Part shown: in pieces, positions 1 to 7,623 of the stretch | Position numbering within the stretch: the first letter of the stretch is position 1 | How the letters are laid out: every line of letters begins with the position of its first letter | Assembly: GCA_011391695.1 (NCBI GenBank) | Contig: JAABQB010000011.1 | Location: 1 to 64,000, forward strand | DNA from: Desulfobacteraceae bacterium | GTDB taxonomy: Bacteria > Desulfobacterota > Desulfobacteria > Desulfobacterales > RPRI01 | Direction of reading: 5' to 3' | Length of the DNA: 64,000 bases | Made by a program: the position numbers and the translations under genes | The notes under the pieces: generated by a model | Seen by the model: only the letters and a program-made list of their open reading frames with translations | Database searches by the model: none | Told to the model about the DNA's origin: nothing

Positions 1-271
1 TGGCATCCTTGTAAAAATGATATGAGTATTGGATATAGGCGTATGTCAGTCGTGATTTTTCCGTTACGCCTCGCGGCGTCAAAAGATACTTGACTCTGTT
101 GCTCGGAATAGTTGTGATTTTCAGATAACCCTTGCGGGCAAGCCGCTTGAGGAAGGAATTTACTAGGCCGAGAGAAATACCGAGCTTTTTCGCTATCTCC
201 CGCTGGCTGGGAACCTCTCCGTTCCCGATCTCTTCGAGGATTTTGAGAGTATTTATCTCCTGATTATTCAA
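1..271 (-). CDS. Winged-helix transcriptional regulator, C-terminus cut by window edge
   Basis: The reverse strand stays open from a TTG at 269-271 to the window edge. The first 60 residues read as a winged helix-turn-helix: a helix around NTLKILEEIG, then SQREIAKKLGISLGLVNSFL as recognition helix, then RKGYLKI and a VKYLLTPRG wing. This resembles MarR-type regulators found beside exopolysaccharide genes, which fits the GDP-fucose genes a few kilobases away, but that link is inference. A TAA lies directly before the TTG, so no longer in-frame start is possible. A GGGA-type ribosome site lies about 12 bases upstream. The effector part is missing. Confidence 0.7.
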   Translation of the reverse strand, partial: MNNQEINTLKILEEIGNGEVPSQREIAKKLGISLGLVNSFLKRLARKGYLKITTIPSNRVKYLLTPRGVTEKSRLTYAYIQYSYHFYKDA

Positions 272-355
272 TTAGATTATTTTCCCTGTCTTATCTATTG
301 ACCAGTAAATTATGCCAGGTAATATTATTATTATTCATAATTTAAATATTTGATC

Positions 356-1066
356 CTATACTGCCAGAGTATTATGATTTCCATGCAGAATATCTTCTGC
401 AATCAGGTCCAGTTCTTTTTTAAAAACTCCATAATCAACTGGAGTCGTCCATTTCACATAAGAAAGTTCAGCTTCAGGAAATGATTTGAGAATTTCAAAA
501 ATAATAACCGGATCAACTGCACCCTCCTTGGTTTTTGCTTCCTCAACGATGCCCATCCAATCGAATTCCCTTTGCTTTGCAATTATCCATATATCCGCAA
601 CATCCTTTGCCTCGTAACGGAATATTGCAGCAAGCTTATTTGACAGTATATTCCGCCAGCTGTCTATTGCCCCAAGCATATCGTCGTAATGCAGATCACC
701 GTAGTGGACTGCGATATCATTAACAACATCGACCTTCAAACTTATATCTTCATCTTCAATTCTCTTTAGCAGCATGAATTGCGTATAATTTTCGAATTTT
801 TGCAAATGATTGTAATCAATAGAAAATTCGCCATTTTTCTGGGCTTTTTCAAACACTTTTAGTAACAGTTGAATATTATGCGAATAGTCATCATGCTGAT
901 TCATGAAAAGATCGAGATCATCCGAATACCTGTGGCCAAAATATCCTCTACTAAGAGCGGTACCACCTGTCAGATAAAAGTCTGTGTTTAATTTTTTCAC
1001 GATATTCAGGACTCCATCCTGAAAAGGATACAGTCTCTTTGTGTAATATTTTTCTTGCGAATTCAT
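356..1066 (-). CDS. AbiEii/AbiGii-family nucleotidyltransferase, toxin-like
   Basis: A 236-aa protein of the AbiEii/DUF1814 nucleotidyltransferase family. The diagnostic stretch is near residues 30-55: FYLTGGTALSRGYF followed by HRYSDDLDLF, that is the GG(T)-x-DxD nucleotidyltransferase signature. In characterised relatives this is the toxin of type IV abortive-infection systems and transfers nucleotides to RNA. Its first 116 bases overlap the end of the upstream gene in another frame. The N-terminal YYTKRLYPFQDGVL before the GG motif matches the usual family start, so ATG 1066 is kept. Its partner is the DUF6922-like protein rather than a classical AbiEi. Target and toxicity cannot be read from the sequence. 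Confidence 0.8.
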   Translation of the reverse strand: MNSQEKYYTKRLYPFQDGVLNIVKKLNTDFYLTGGTALSRGYFGHRYSDDLDLFMNQHDDYSHNIQLLLKVFEKAQKNGEFSIDYNHLQKFENYTQFMLLKRIEDEDISLKVDVVNDIAVHYGDLHYDDMLGAIDSWRNILSNKLAAIFRYEAKDVADIWIIAKQREFDWMGIVEEAKTKEGAVDPVIIFEILKSFPEAELSYVKWTTPVDYGVFKKELDLIAEDILHGNHNTLAV

Positions 1067-1340
1067 ATTTGTCCCTCAATTCTTTAATTCGGATGCGGGA
1101 AATTATCTCCTTTGTAAGCAGTTGTGCCAATCCGTCAATCCCAAGAAGGTTCACAAGATCATACCAGGAAAGACGTTCAAACATGCGAATCAAAGCTTTC
1201 GCCTGATCAAAGCTTCCTGTTCGGATTTTCTTTCCAATCGCAACTTCAAAAAAGTCGCAGGGATCAATCTGATAATCCCAGAGAATGGGCTTAATGGTTT
1301 TTTTGATTTGTTCCTGTTCCATTGAAAACGAGAAAGACAT
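951..1340 (-). CDS. DUF6922-like protein, probable partner or antitoxin of the AbiEii-like protein
   Basis: A 129-aa protein. It contains PILWDYQIDPCDFFEVAIG, then RMFERLSWYDLVNLLGIDGL, and ends in FSGWSPEYREKIKHRLLSDRWYRS-type sequence. I recognise this as the DUF6922-like family commonly encoded just before AbiEii nucleotidyltransferases. The last 116 bases overlap the next gene in a different frame. The C-terminal GWSPEYREKIKH...RWY motif is typical of the family, so the overlap appears genuine rather than a mis-called end. It presumably regulates or neutralises the partner. No HTH is obvious, so autoregulation is unproven. Confidence 0.6.
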   Translation of the reverse strand: MSFSFSMEQEQIKKTIKPILWDYQIDPCDFFEVAIGKKIRTGSFDQAKALIRMFERLSWYDLVNLLGIDGLAQLLTKEIISRIRIKELRDKYEFARKILHKETVSFSGWSPEYREKIKHRLLSDRWYRS

Positions 1341-1494
1341 GAGATGATTGGACGGCTCCGCCCCGTGAGTTACATGAGGGTTACCAAAAACTCACCAGGC
1401 GGCATAAAAATCAGTGTTGAAGTGCTTTATTAAACTGGAATTTAAAGTGTTCACGTTTTGAACATATTCTCGGGAAATTGTCAAGAATAAAAAG

Positions 1495-1700
1495 GCATGA
1501 GGTGGAAGGCACGAGGCGAGAGTAGCCTGGTTTCTGGTTACTGGTCTCTGGTCCGGGGTTCCTGGTTTACAATCTTTTTAATAGGTTGACCCCTCGAACA
1601 CTTGAATCCTCGAATCCTTTGAATTGCTTGAAACTTAATACTTCGCTTTTCACTTTTCGCTTTTCACTTTTCACTATTTACTGTTCACTATTTACTGTTC
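1495..1700. repeat. Composite of degenerate heptamer and octamer repeats
   Basis: Four consecutive blocks with strict short periods. 1495-1522 is four 7-mers of the GNNNGAG/GTGGAAG type. 1527-1568 is six 7-mers based on CTGGTTN. About 1590-1625 is 8-mers based on TCCTCGAA. 1647-1700 is eight 7-mers alternating TTTTCAC and TATTTAC. The last block abuts the stop codon of the 1701 gene. Related blocks lie at 4098-4172, 13372-13435, 46789-46851 and about 58070-58110. The remaining bases of this 360-bp gap (1341-1494) show nothing recognisable. Confidence 0.8.
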
Positions 1701-2246
1701 TTAAGGATTTCCCGCCCTGATATAATGACGGATGCCGTTGAATGTGCCCTGACCGATCCCTTCCACTTTCTTTATTTCGTCGATATCTTTAAAAAGCATA
1801 TGTGCTTTTCTGTATTCGACTATTTTAACAGCTACGACAGGCCCGATATTCGGAAGCATCACAAGTTCGGTAAGTTTTGCGTCATTAATATTTAACGGTT
1901 CCTTCAGTTCCTTCTTAATTATTTCGCTTTTGAATTTATCATAATGCTTCTCAAGGTGCTTTTTGGCTTCTTCCTTGTTTTTGATGTCGATCCAGGTCTC
2001 TTTATCAAAAACACCGAGCATGTATATAACCTGTTCGTTGTCAAGTTTACCTTCTGAATCATGATGGGGGCAATGACGAATTTTTTCGCCCTTCTTATTC
2101 TTTTCTATCACGGCAAAAGCTTCATCCGACAGGAATCGGAGATCTTTCTCTTTTGCATCTTTGCAGTAACCATTTGCAGCAAATAGAAAGAAAAATAAAA
2201 CTGCAAACAATCCGGCAGCATAATTTATATTCTTATGAATAATCAT
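1701..2246 (-). CDS. Secreted helix-hairpin-helix protein
   Basis: A 181-aa protein with an N-terminal signal sequence: a hydrophobic run near residues 8-26 ending FAANGYC, which could also serve as a lipobox-like cysteine. The C-terminal 65 residues hold a duplicated helix-hairpin-helix of ComEA type: LNINDAKLTELVMLPNIGPVVAVKI, then IKKVEGIGQGTFNGIRHYI. The middle (residues 35-110) is not recognised; it has HCPHHDSEG and a charged helical stretch. Two ATGs compete. The second (2246) has GGAGG five bases upstream and is preferred. Such proteins bind DNA non-specifically outside the cytoplasm, and ComEA relatives act in DNA uptake. A second HhH gene lies just upstream on the same strand. Confidence 0.65.
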   Translation of the reverse strand: MIIHKNINYAAGLFAVLFFFLFAANGYCKDAKEKDLRFLSDEAFAVIEKNKKGEKIRHCPHHDSEGKLDNEQVIYMLGVFDKETWIDIKNKEEAKKHLEKHYDKFKSEIIKKELKEPLNINDAKLTELVMLPNIGPVVAVKIVEYRKAHMLFKDIDEIKKVEGIGQGTFNGIRHYIRAGNP

Positions 2247-2383
2247 TGCATCCTCCATTTATGCAGAAATATTTAAAAACAGGGGTCCCTCTTTCGCTGA
2301 AATAAAGGAAAGGAAAGCGGGAACCCTAAATCAGAAATCTGAAATGGCGGTAGTGAAAATACCCGCCTGTTGTCGCGAAGCAG

Positions 2384-2674
2384 CTAAGGCTTGTCGCCTA
2401 CAATGATAATATCTTTGTTCTGTTCGAAGATTTTAGGACCGATGCCCGGTACTTTCATAATATCTTCAGGCTTTTTGAAGGGACCGTTCTTTTCCCTGAA
2501 ATCAACTATTTTTTCCGCAACTTTAGTGCCGACCTGTTTGAGCTTTTTAAGCTCCTTAACAGTCGCTTTGTTGATATTGATCTTCACATCATCTTTTGCA
2601 AGGACAGAAACTCCTGAAGCCAGAACAAATGCAATCGCAACAACAAGACCGATACACCGTTTCAAGTTTCTCAT
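2384..2674 (-). CDS. ComEA-like periplasmic helix-hairpin-helix protein
   Basis: A 96-aa protein: signal peptide (residues 1-26, hydrophobic, ending SVLAKD), then a single ComEA-type (HhH)2 domain. Key segments are ININKATVKELKKLKQVGTKVAEKIVDFR and then MKVPGIGPKIFEQNKDII. Family knowledge: ComEA is a periplasmic dsDNA-binding protein that pulls incoming DNA through the outer membrane during natural transformation; short stand-alone forms are common in Gram-negatives. A GGAGG ribosome site precedes the ATG. The gene is codirectional with the larger HhH protein downstream, but 137 bases separate them, so an operon is only possible. No other competence genes are in the window. Confidence 0.75.
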   Translation of the reverse strand: MRNLKRCIGLVVAIAFVLASGVSVLAKDDVKININKATVKELKKLKQVGTKVAEKIVDFREKNGPFKKPEDIMKVPGIGPKIFEQNKDIIIVGDKP

Positions 2675-2734
2675 GGTTCTCCTCCTTTGTTAAAGTGATC
2701 TGTAAAATAATGCTTGCGGCTTCATAAAAAGCTG

Positions 2735-2900
2735 ACTTATGCCTTTCCGACAACCCGTTTTTATACGAACATGTTGGAAGTCTTAATATGCTCTCTTAAT
2801 GAGCTTTTTGGGGAAATCTATTTCCCAAAAATCTCAAATCCGTTCGCATATGACTTCCAACTGGTTCATTAGAATTGACGTGTTCGTTGGAAGTAATGCT
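2735..2900. repeat. Interspersed intergenic repeat, copy A
   Basis: This segment resembles 5643-5765. Both have a TTTATGCC or CTTATGCC start, a CGACAACCCGTTT or CGGCAACCTGTTT block, and a shared TTAATGAGCTTTTTGGGGA core (2796-2815 and 5716-5734). Copy A also contains GTTGGAAGT twice. No ORF is conserved between the copies, so it looks like a non-coding dispersed repeat. Function unknown. Confidence 0.5.
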
Positions 2901-2913
2901 GCTGTGTTGCACT

Positions 2914-3963
2914 TCACCCTTCAGATTTTTTTAAATAGAATTCGTATGTACTCCGTATTCCTTCGGAAAGAGATATTGACGGCTGCCAACCAAGGGCTAT
3001 AATTCTTGAAATATCGAGTAGCTTCCTCGGAGTTCCGTCCGGCTTCGATGAATCGAAAAACATCCTTCCTTCGAAACCGACGATCTTTCTGACAAGTTCT
3101 GCCAGATCCTTTATGCTTATCTCTTTCCCGAAGCCGATATTCACAAGAGGCGCCGGGACGGACGTAACTATCGGAATGAATAATCTCTGTTCAAGACTCA
3201 TCAGAAACACGCAAGCATCAGCCAAATCGTCAACATGAAGAAATTCACGAAACGGTTTTCCTGTCCCCCAGATTGTGACAACTGTTTCACCCGGTGAATC
3301 TATTGCCTCTTTAAATGCAGGAGGAACAGGCCCGAAAAGCTTTTCATCTATTTCGATTTTTTCTCTTTTCCCGGATGATGCCAGGCGGGCAAGGTGGAAT
3401 TTCCGGATGAGAGCCGGCAGTACATGGCTGTTTTCAAGATCATAATTATCGTTCGGCCCGTAAAGATTTGTCGGCATCGCGGCAAGAAAGCTTGTGCCGT
3501 GCTGCCGGTTGTACGCTTCGCACATCTTTATACCTGCAATCTTAGAAATTGCATAAGGCTCGTTTGTAGCCTCAAGAGGGCCGGTCAGGAGATGCTCTTC
3601 CTTCATCGGCTGGGGACAATCTCTCGGATAGATGCATGAAGAACCCAGAAAGATGAGCCGCTTAACATTTGTTTTCCACGCCGAATGAATGACATTATTC
3701 TGAATTGCAAGGTTTCTGTATATGAATTCGGCCGAATATGCACTGTTTGCGTGAATTCCGCCGACTTTTGCCGCAGCCAGAAAAATGTATTCGGGGCGCT
3801 CTTTTTCGAAAAAATCTTCGACTTCCGACTGCCTCTCAAGGTCGAGCTCGGAATGACGGCGCAAAATCATGTTCGAACAGCCTTCTTTTTCAAGCCTTCG
3901 TACAAGGGCAGAACCCACAAGACCCGTATGTCCTGCTATATATATTTTAGAATTCTTATCCAT
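2914..3963 (-). CDS. fcl: GDP-L-fucose synthase
   Basis: A 349-aa NAD(P)-dependent epimerase/reductase of the extended SDR family. It converts GDP-4-keto-6-deoxymannose to GDP-L-fucose by 3,5-epimerisation and NADPH reduction in the cytoplasm. Visible signatures: IYIAGHTGLVGSALVRRL at residues 7-24 (Rossmann GxxGxxG), the catalytic Ser in LGSSCIYP, YAISKIAG with the YxxxK dyad (about residue 137), and NLYGPNDNYD. Length is slightly above the usual 310-325. It follows gmd on the same strand, the enzyme supplying its substrate, with a repeat array between them. It presumably feeds fucose into LPS or exopolysaccharide. Confidence 0.93.
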   Translation of the reverse strand: MDKNSKIYIAGHTGLVGSALVRRLEKEGCSNMILRRHSELDLERQSEVEDFFEKERPEYIFLAAAKVGGIHANSAYSAEFIYRNLAIQNNVIHSAWKTNVKRLIFLGSSCIYPRDCPQPMKEEHLLTGPLEATNEPYAISKIAGIKMCEAYNRQHGTSFLAAMPTNLYGPNDNYDLENSHVLPALIRKFHLARLASSGKREKIEIDEKLFGPVPPAFKEAIDSPGETVVTIWGTGKPFREFLHVDDLADACVFLMSLEQRLFIPIVTSVPAPLVNIGFGKEISIKDLAELVRKIVGFEGRMFFDSSKPDGTPRKLLDISRIIALGWQPSISLSEGIRSTYEFYLKKSEG

Positions 3964-4097
3964 TTTTAATTTAAATTATTACTTTATATATTTTAACTCA
4001 TGCTGTTGTTATTTATTGATATACAAATAGCTTAACACGGCCAGCTCATTACACCGGGAATTGACTTATGGTCCGAGTCTCCAGTTAACGGTTTTTA

Positions 4098-4172
4098 AGC
4101 ACTTGAACCCCCGAATCCTCGAACCCTTGCCCCCTTTTACTTTTCACTATTCACTTTTCACTATTTACTGTT
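4098..4172. repeat. Octamer plus heptamer repeat array ending at the gmd stop codon
   Basis: Four octamers (CACTTGAA, CCCCCGAA, TCCTCGAA, CCCTTGCC) at about 4100-4131 are followed by heptamers TTTTCAC/TATTCAC/TTTTCAC/TATTTAC at 4141-4168. The final TGTTCTA heptamer contains the reverse-strand stop codon of gmd. Same sequence family and same order (octamers, then heptamers, then a stop codon) as the array before 1701. Confidence 0.75.
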
Positions 4173-5327
4173 CTACATATTGGCTTCAAAAGATGCCGGA
4201 GTATCAAAGCCGTTTCTTAAGCATATATATTCCCGAACGGCCTCTTTGCAGTCATTTGCAACCATCTCTTTTATCATTTCCTCAAAGGAGATTTCAGGAG
4301 TCCATCCTAATTCTTTTTTTGCCTTCGAGGGGTCTCCCAGAAGAGTTTCAACTTCGGTTGGCCTGAAATAACGGGGATCAACCAGAACGACCGCCTGTCC
4401 TTTCCGAAGCCTGTTTGCGGGAAAATTTAATTCTTTTCTCCCGGGAATAATTACCGGTTCATAATTCGCAACAATACCCCTTTCTTTTTCGCCGCTTCCC
4501 TTCCACTTTAGCCTGATGCCTGCTGCCCCGAAAGCGTGCTCACAAAGTTCCCGCACCGAATGCTGGACCCCGGTTGCAATAACGTAATCGTCAGGTTTCT
4601 TCTGCTGCAAAATAAGCCATTGAGCCCGGACAAAATCCCTTGCATCACCCCAGTCACGAAGTGCATTCAGATTTCCCAGATAGAGGTTATTTTCAAGGCC
4701 AAGAGCAATTCGTGCGGCAGCCCGGGTTATTTTACGTGAAACGAATGTTTCACCTCTTTGGGGGGACTCATGGTTAAAAAGTATGCCGTTGCATCCGAAT
4801 ATGCCATATGCTTCCCTGTAATTTATTGTACACCAGTAAGCATAGAGTTTTGCGCATGCGTAAGGTGAGCGGGGATAAAACGGGGTGCGTTCTGATTGGG
4901 GAACCTCCTGTACTTTACCGTACAGCTCGCTGGTTGAGGCCTGATAAAAACGTGTTTTCTTTTCAAGGCCAAGAATTCTTATGGCCTCAAGAATTCTGAG
5001 TGTGCCGAGAGCATCAGTGTTTGCCGTATATTCAGGCGATTCGAAGGATACCTGAACATGGCTCTGAGCCGCAAGATTATATATTTCGTCAGGCCGGATT
5101 TCCTGGATAATTCGGATCAGATTTGTAGCATCCGTCATATCGCCGTAATGCATGAAAAATCTTACATACTGCTCATGTGGATCCTTATACAGGTGGTCGA
5201 CGCGTTGAGTGTTAAATGAAGATGCCCTCCGCTTGATCCCGTGGACAATATACCCCTTGCCTAAGAGCAATTCTGCAAGATAACTTCCGTCCTGCCCGGT
5301 AATCCCCGTAATTAGTGCGGTTTTCAT
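4173..5327 (-). CDS. gmd: GDP-mannose 4,6-dehydratase
   Basis: A 384-aa short-chain dehydrogenase/reductase that dehydrates GDP-D-mannose to GDP-4-keto-6-deoxy-D-mannose, the first step to GDP-L-fucose. It starts with the family-typical [20 protein letters not shown]. It also has [15 protein letters not shown], the active-site [26 protein letters not shown] carrying the YxxxK dyad, and [20 protein letters not shown] 15 bases upstream is in frame. ATG 5327 is chosen because it gives the canonical N-terminus and is preceded by AGGAG, though only 3 bases away. The neighbour fcl completes the pathway. The C-terminal residues run up to a heptamer repeat array. Confidence 0.93.
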   Translation of the reverse strand: MKTALITGITGQDGSYLAELLLGKGYIVHGIKRRASSFNTQRVDHLYKDPHEQYVRFFMHYGDMTDATNLIRIIQEIRPDEIYNLAAQSHVQVSFESPEYTANTDALGTLRILEAIRILGLEKKTRFYQASTSELYGKVQEVPQSERTPFYPRSPYACAKLYAYWCTINYREAYGIFGCNGILFNHESPQRGETFVSRKITRAAARIALGLENNLYLGNLNALRDWGDARDFVRAQWLILQQKKPDDYVIATGVQHSVRELCEHAFGAAGIRLKWKGSGEKERGIVANYEPVIIPGRKELNFPANRLRKGQAVVLVDPRYFRPTEVETLLGDPSKAKKELGWTPEISFEEMIKEMVANDCKEAVREYICLRNGFDTPASFEANM

Positions 5328-5642
5328 ATTCTCCTGACTCACATAAGTTGTGATCGGTTATTTTATAACATTGAGAATACAGGCCTGTCCCCATTATTTC
5401 AATAATTATTTAGTTTCCATTCGGAAATGGCTCTTTTGTGCGATCTTAAGCGTCAATCTGCGGGATTTATTGTGCGGCGTACATTATGTAAGCCTCCTTG
5501 CAATCCCTTAATTTCCTTGAGCTTGCCCCAAATTACCGATTTCCGAATTGGAAACGTAATAATATCCATAATTTGTTTCCGGATTGACACCATTTATAGT
5601 TTAAGATGTTTTTCCTTATATTTAGAATAATAGATATAAGCC

Positions 5643-5765
5643 GAGTTTATGCCTCTTTACGGCAACCTGTTTACAACGAACTTGACAACTTAAACCGTTT
5701 GAAGCCAACGCTCACTTAATGAGCTTTTTGGGGATTTTTAAATCACAAGAAGTCATAAATGAACT
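5643..5765. repeat. Interspersed intergenic repeat, copy B
   Basis: Matches the 2735-2900 repeat over its core, including TTAATGAGCTTTTTGGGGA at 5716-5734. It lies in an 850-bp gene-free stretch (5328-6178). Besides this copy, the stretch holds a MITE-like element (5816-5948) and a terminator (6055-6091). No credible coding sequence was seen there. Confidence 0.5.
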
Positions 5766-5815
5766 ACCCAGCAGCAGAGCTGCAAGGTATCTGGAATAAA
5801 TAATACAGTAGTCAG

Positions 5816-5948
5816 GAGCCAATTGCATAAATCGTCATTCCCGTGCAAACGGGAATCCAGGAATTTTTGCAACATATTGAAAAGACTGGATTCCATCTTT
5901 CGTGGGAAAGACAGATTCTTCTCTTTTTAGGACTTTTGCAATTGGCTC
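5816..5948. mobile_element. MITE-like element, copy 1
   Basis: A 133-bp segment bounded by inverted repeats: GAGCCAATTGCA at the left end and TGCAATTGGCTC at the right, with further partial complementarity. It has no ORF of note. Its interior contains a palindrome of the CATTCCCGTG-CAAACGGGAATC type. A second element with the same ends but another interior lies at 53716-53868. Non-autonomous; no transposase with these ends is in the window. Confidence 0.6.
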
Positions 5949-6054
5949 ATAGGTATTGGATATATCACTCTTGAAATGTGCGAAGCTTTCAGGACCCTTG
6001 GAATTGAAGTTGATATGGTTAAGCCCCAGCCTGTTTTTATTCCATGGGATTAGG

Positions 6055-6091
6055 CAAAAAAAGCGCAGCTTTTCAGGTTGCGCTTTTTTTA
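6055..6091. terminator. Intrinsic terminator downstream of gdhA
   Basis: Perfect 12-bp stem: AAAAAAAGCGCA (6055-6066) pairs with TGCGCTTTTTTT (6079-6090) around a 12-base loop. With A and T runs on both sides it can act in both directions. It lies about 90 bases beyond the gdhA stop codon on the minus strand and most likely ends that transcript. Confidence 0.85.
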
Positions 6092-6178
6092 AAGAGTTAA
6101 TGCAGGTTTTGCCCCCCAATTGTAACAACGATATAAGTTGTTGAGTTGGACGCGACCTGCCTTTCGACTATTTTAAAC

Positions 6179-7528
6179 CTATACCAGACCCTGATCAATC
6201 ATGGCGTTAACGACCTTGACGAATCCGGCAATATTGGCACCGGCCATATAATTGCCGGGAGTGCCGTATTCGGCCGATGCATCCAGACAAGTTTTATGAA
6301 TGCTCTTCATTATGCCTTTAAGACGGCTGTCCACCTCTTCTTTTGGCCAACTGATTCGCATGCTGTTTTGTGCCATTTCAAGACCCGAAACCGCTACACC
6401 TCCGGCATTAGATGCCTTTCCCGGCGCATAGAGGATATTCTTGTCCAGAAAAATTTTGATGGCTTCCGGGGTGCTGGGCATATTTGCACCTTCACTGACC
6501 AGTTTAACAGAATTATTTATCAGTTTGTATGCATCCTTTTCACTGATTTCATTCTGTGTGGCACTGGGAAAAGCACAGTCTGCCCGATGGCTCCATAGTG
6601 GATTGTAATCGAGAGATGAGTCTGCTTCGGTATAAACAGCCTCTGAATATTTATCCACATATTCCCGAATCCTACCCCTGCGAATATTTTTCAATCTTTT
6701 TATGAATTCCAGTTTTCCTTTATCAATTCCTTCTTCATCAAAAATATATCCGGATGAATCTGACAAAGTTAGAACCTTTGCGCCCAGATCAATCAGTTTT
6801 TCAACTGTAAACTGAGCGACATTTCCGGATCCGGAAACCAGGCAGGTTTTTCCCTTCAATGGTTCGTCTCTGGTTGCCAGCATTTCAGAAGCAAAATAAA
6901 CATTCCCATATCCCGTAGCTTCCGGACGAATCAGACTGCCGCCCCAGCCCAGACTTTTTCCGGTTAGAACTCCTGAAAATTCATTTCGCAGTTTTTTATA
7001 CATGCCAAACAGGTATCCAATTTCCCGTGCCCCAACGCCTATATCACCGGCAGGCACATCGGTGTTGGGTCCGATATGACGAAACAGCTCTATCATAAAA
7101 CTCTGGCAGAATCGCATAATTTCATCATCAGAGCGGCCTTTGGGATCAAAATCGGAACCGCCTTTACCGCCTCCCATTGGGAGCGTGGTCAGTGCATTTT
7201 TGAATACCTGCTCAAAGGCCAGAAATTTCAGTATACTTAAATTAACCGATGGATGAAACCGAAGTCCGCCCTTATAGGGACCGATTGAGCTGTTCATCTG
7301 AATACGATAACCCCTGTTCACATGAACCTGTCCTTCATCATCCATCCATGAAACACGAAACTGAATGACACGCTCCGGCTCAATCAGTCTTTCAAGAATC
7401 GCTGCCTGCCGATAATCCGGATAACGGTCAAGAACGGGCTGTACAGTTTCAAAAACTTCTTCCACCGCTTGATGAAATTCCTTTTCATACGGATCTCGGT
7501 TTTTCATATAACGTATAATGTCTGTCAT
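6179..7528 (-). CDS. gdhA: NADP-dependent glutamate dehydrogenase
   Basis: A 449-aa hexameric-type glutamate dehydrogenase that aminates 2-oxoglutarate with ammonium; length is typical. Signatures: YKGGLRFHPSVN near residue 85, PMGGGKGGSDFDPKG carrying the catalytic Lys region (about 120-135), DVPAGDIGVGAREIGYLFG (160-180), the nucleotide-binding SGSGNVAQFTVEKL (230s), and SEGANMPSTPEA. NADP preference is inferred from resemblance to the biosynthetic bacterial enzymes. A GGAGATCC ribosome site precedes the ATG. It is downstream of, and codirectional with, the PEP-binding hybrid and the GltB-like gene, so the block gathers ammonium assimilation functions. A strong terminator follows. Confidence 0.95.
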   Translation of the reverse strand: MTDIIRYMKNRDPYEKEFHQAVEEVFETVQPVLDRYPDYRQAAILERLIEPERVIQFRVSWMDDEGQVHVNRGYRIQMNSSIGPYKGGLRFHPSVNLSILKFLAFEQVFKNALTTLPMGGGKGGSDFDPKGRSDDEIMRFCQSFMIELFRHIGPNTDVPAGDIGVGAREIGYLFGMYKKLRNEFSGVLTGKSLGWGGSLIRPEATGYGNVYFASEMLATRDEPLKGKTCLVSGSGNVAQFTVEKLIDLGAKVLTLSDSSGYIFDEEGIDKGKLEFIKRLKNIRRGRIREYVDKYSEAVYTEADSSLDYNPLWSHRADCAFPSATQNEISEKDAYKLINNSVKLVSEGANMPSTPEAIKIFLDKNILYAPGKASNAGGVAVSGLEMAQNSMRISWPKEEVDSRLKGIMKSIHKTCLDASAEYGTPGNYMAGANIAGFVKVVNAMIDQGLV

Positions 7529-7623
7529 GAGGATCTCCTTTTTTCATTTTTTTTGTTCTTGGTTATATTTTGGTCATATGTTTTTTGTTATATTTCAATT
7601 TCAACACTGATTACAATAATCGG

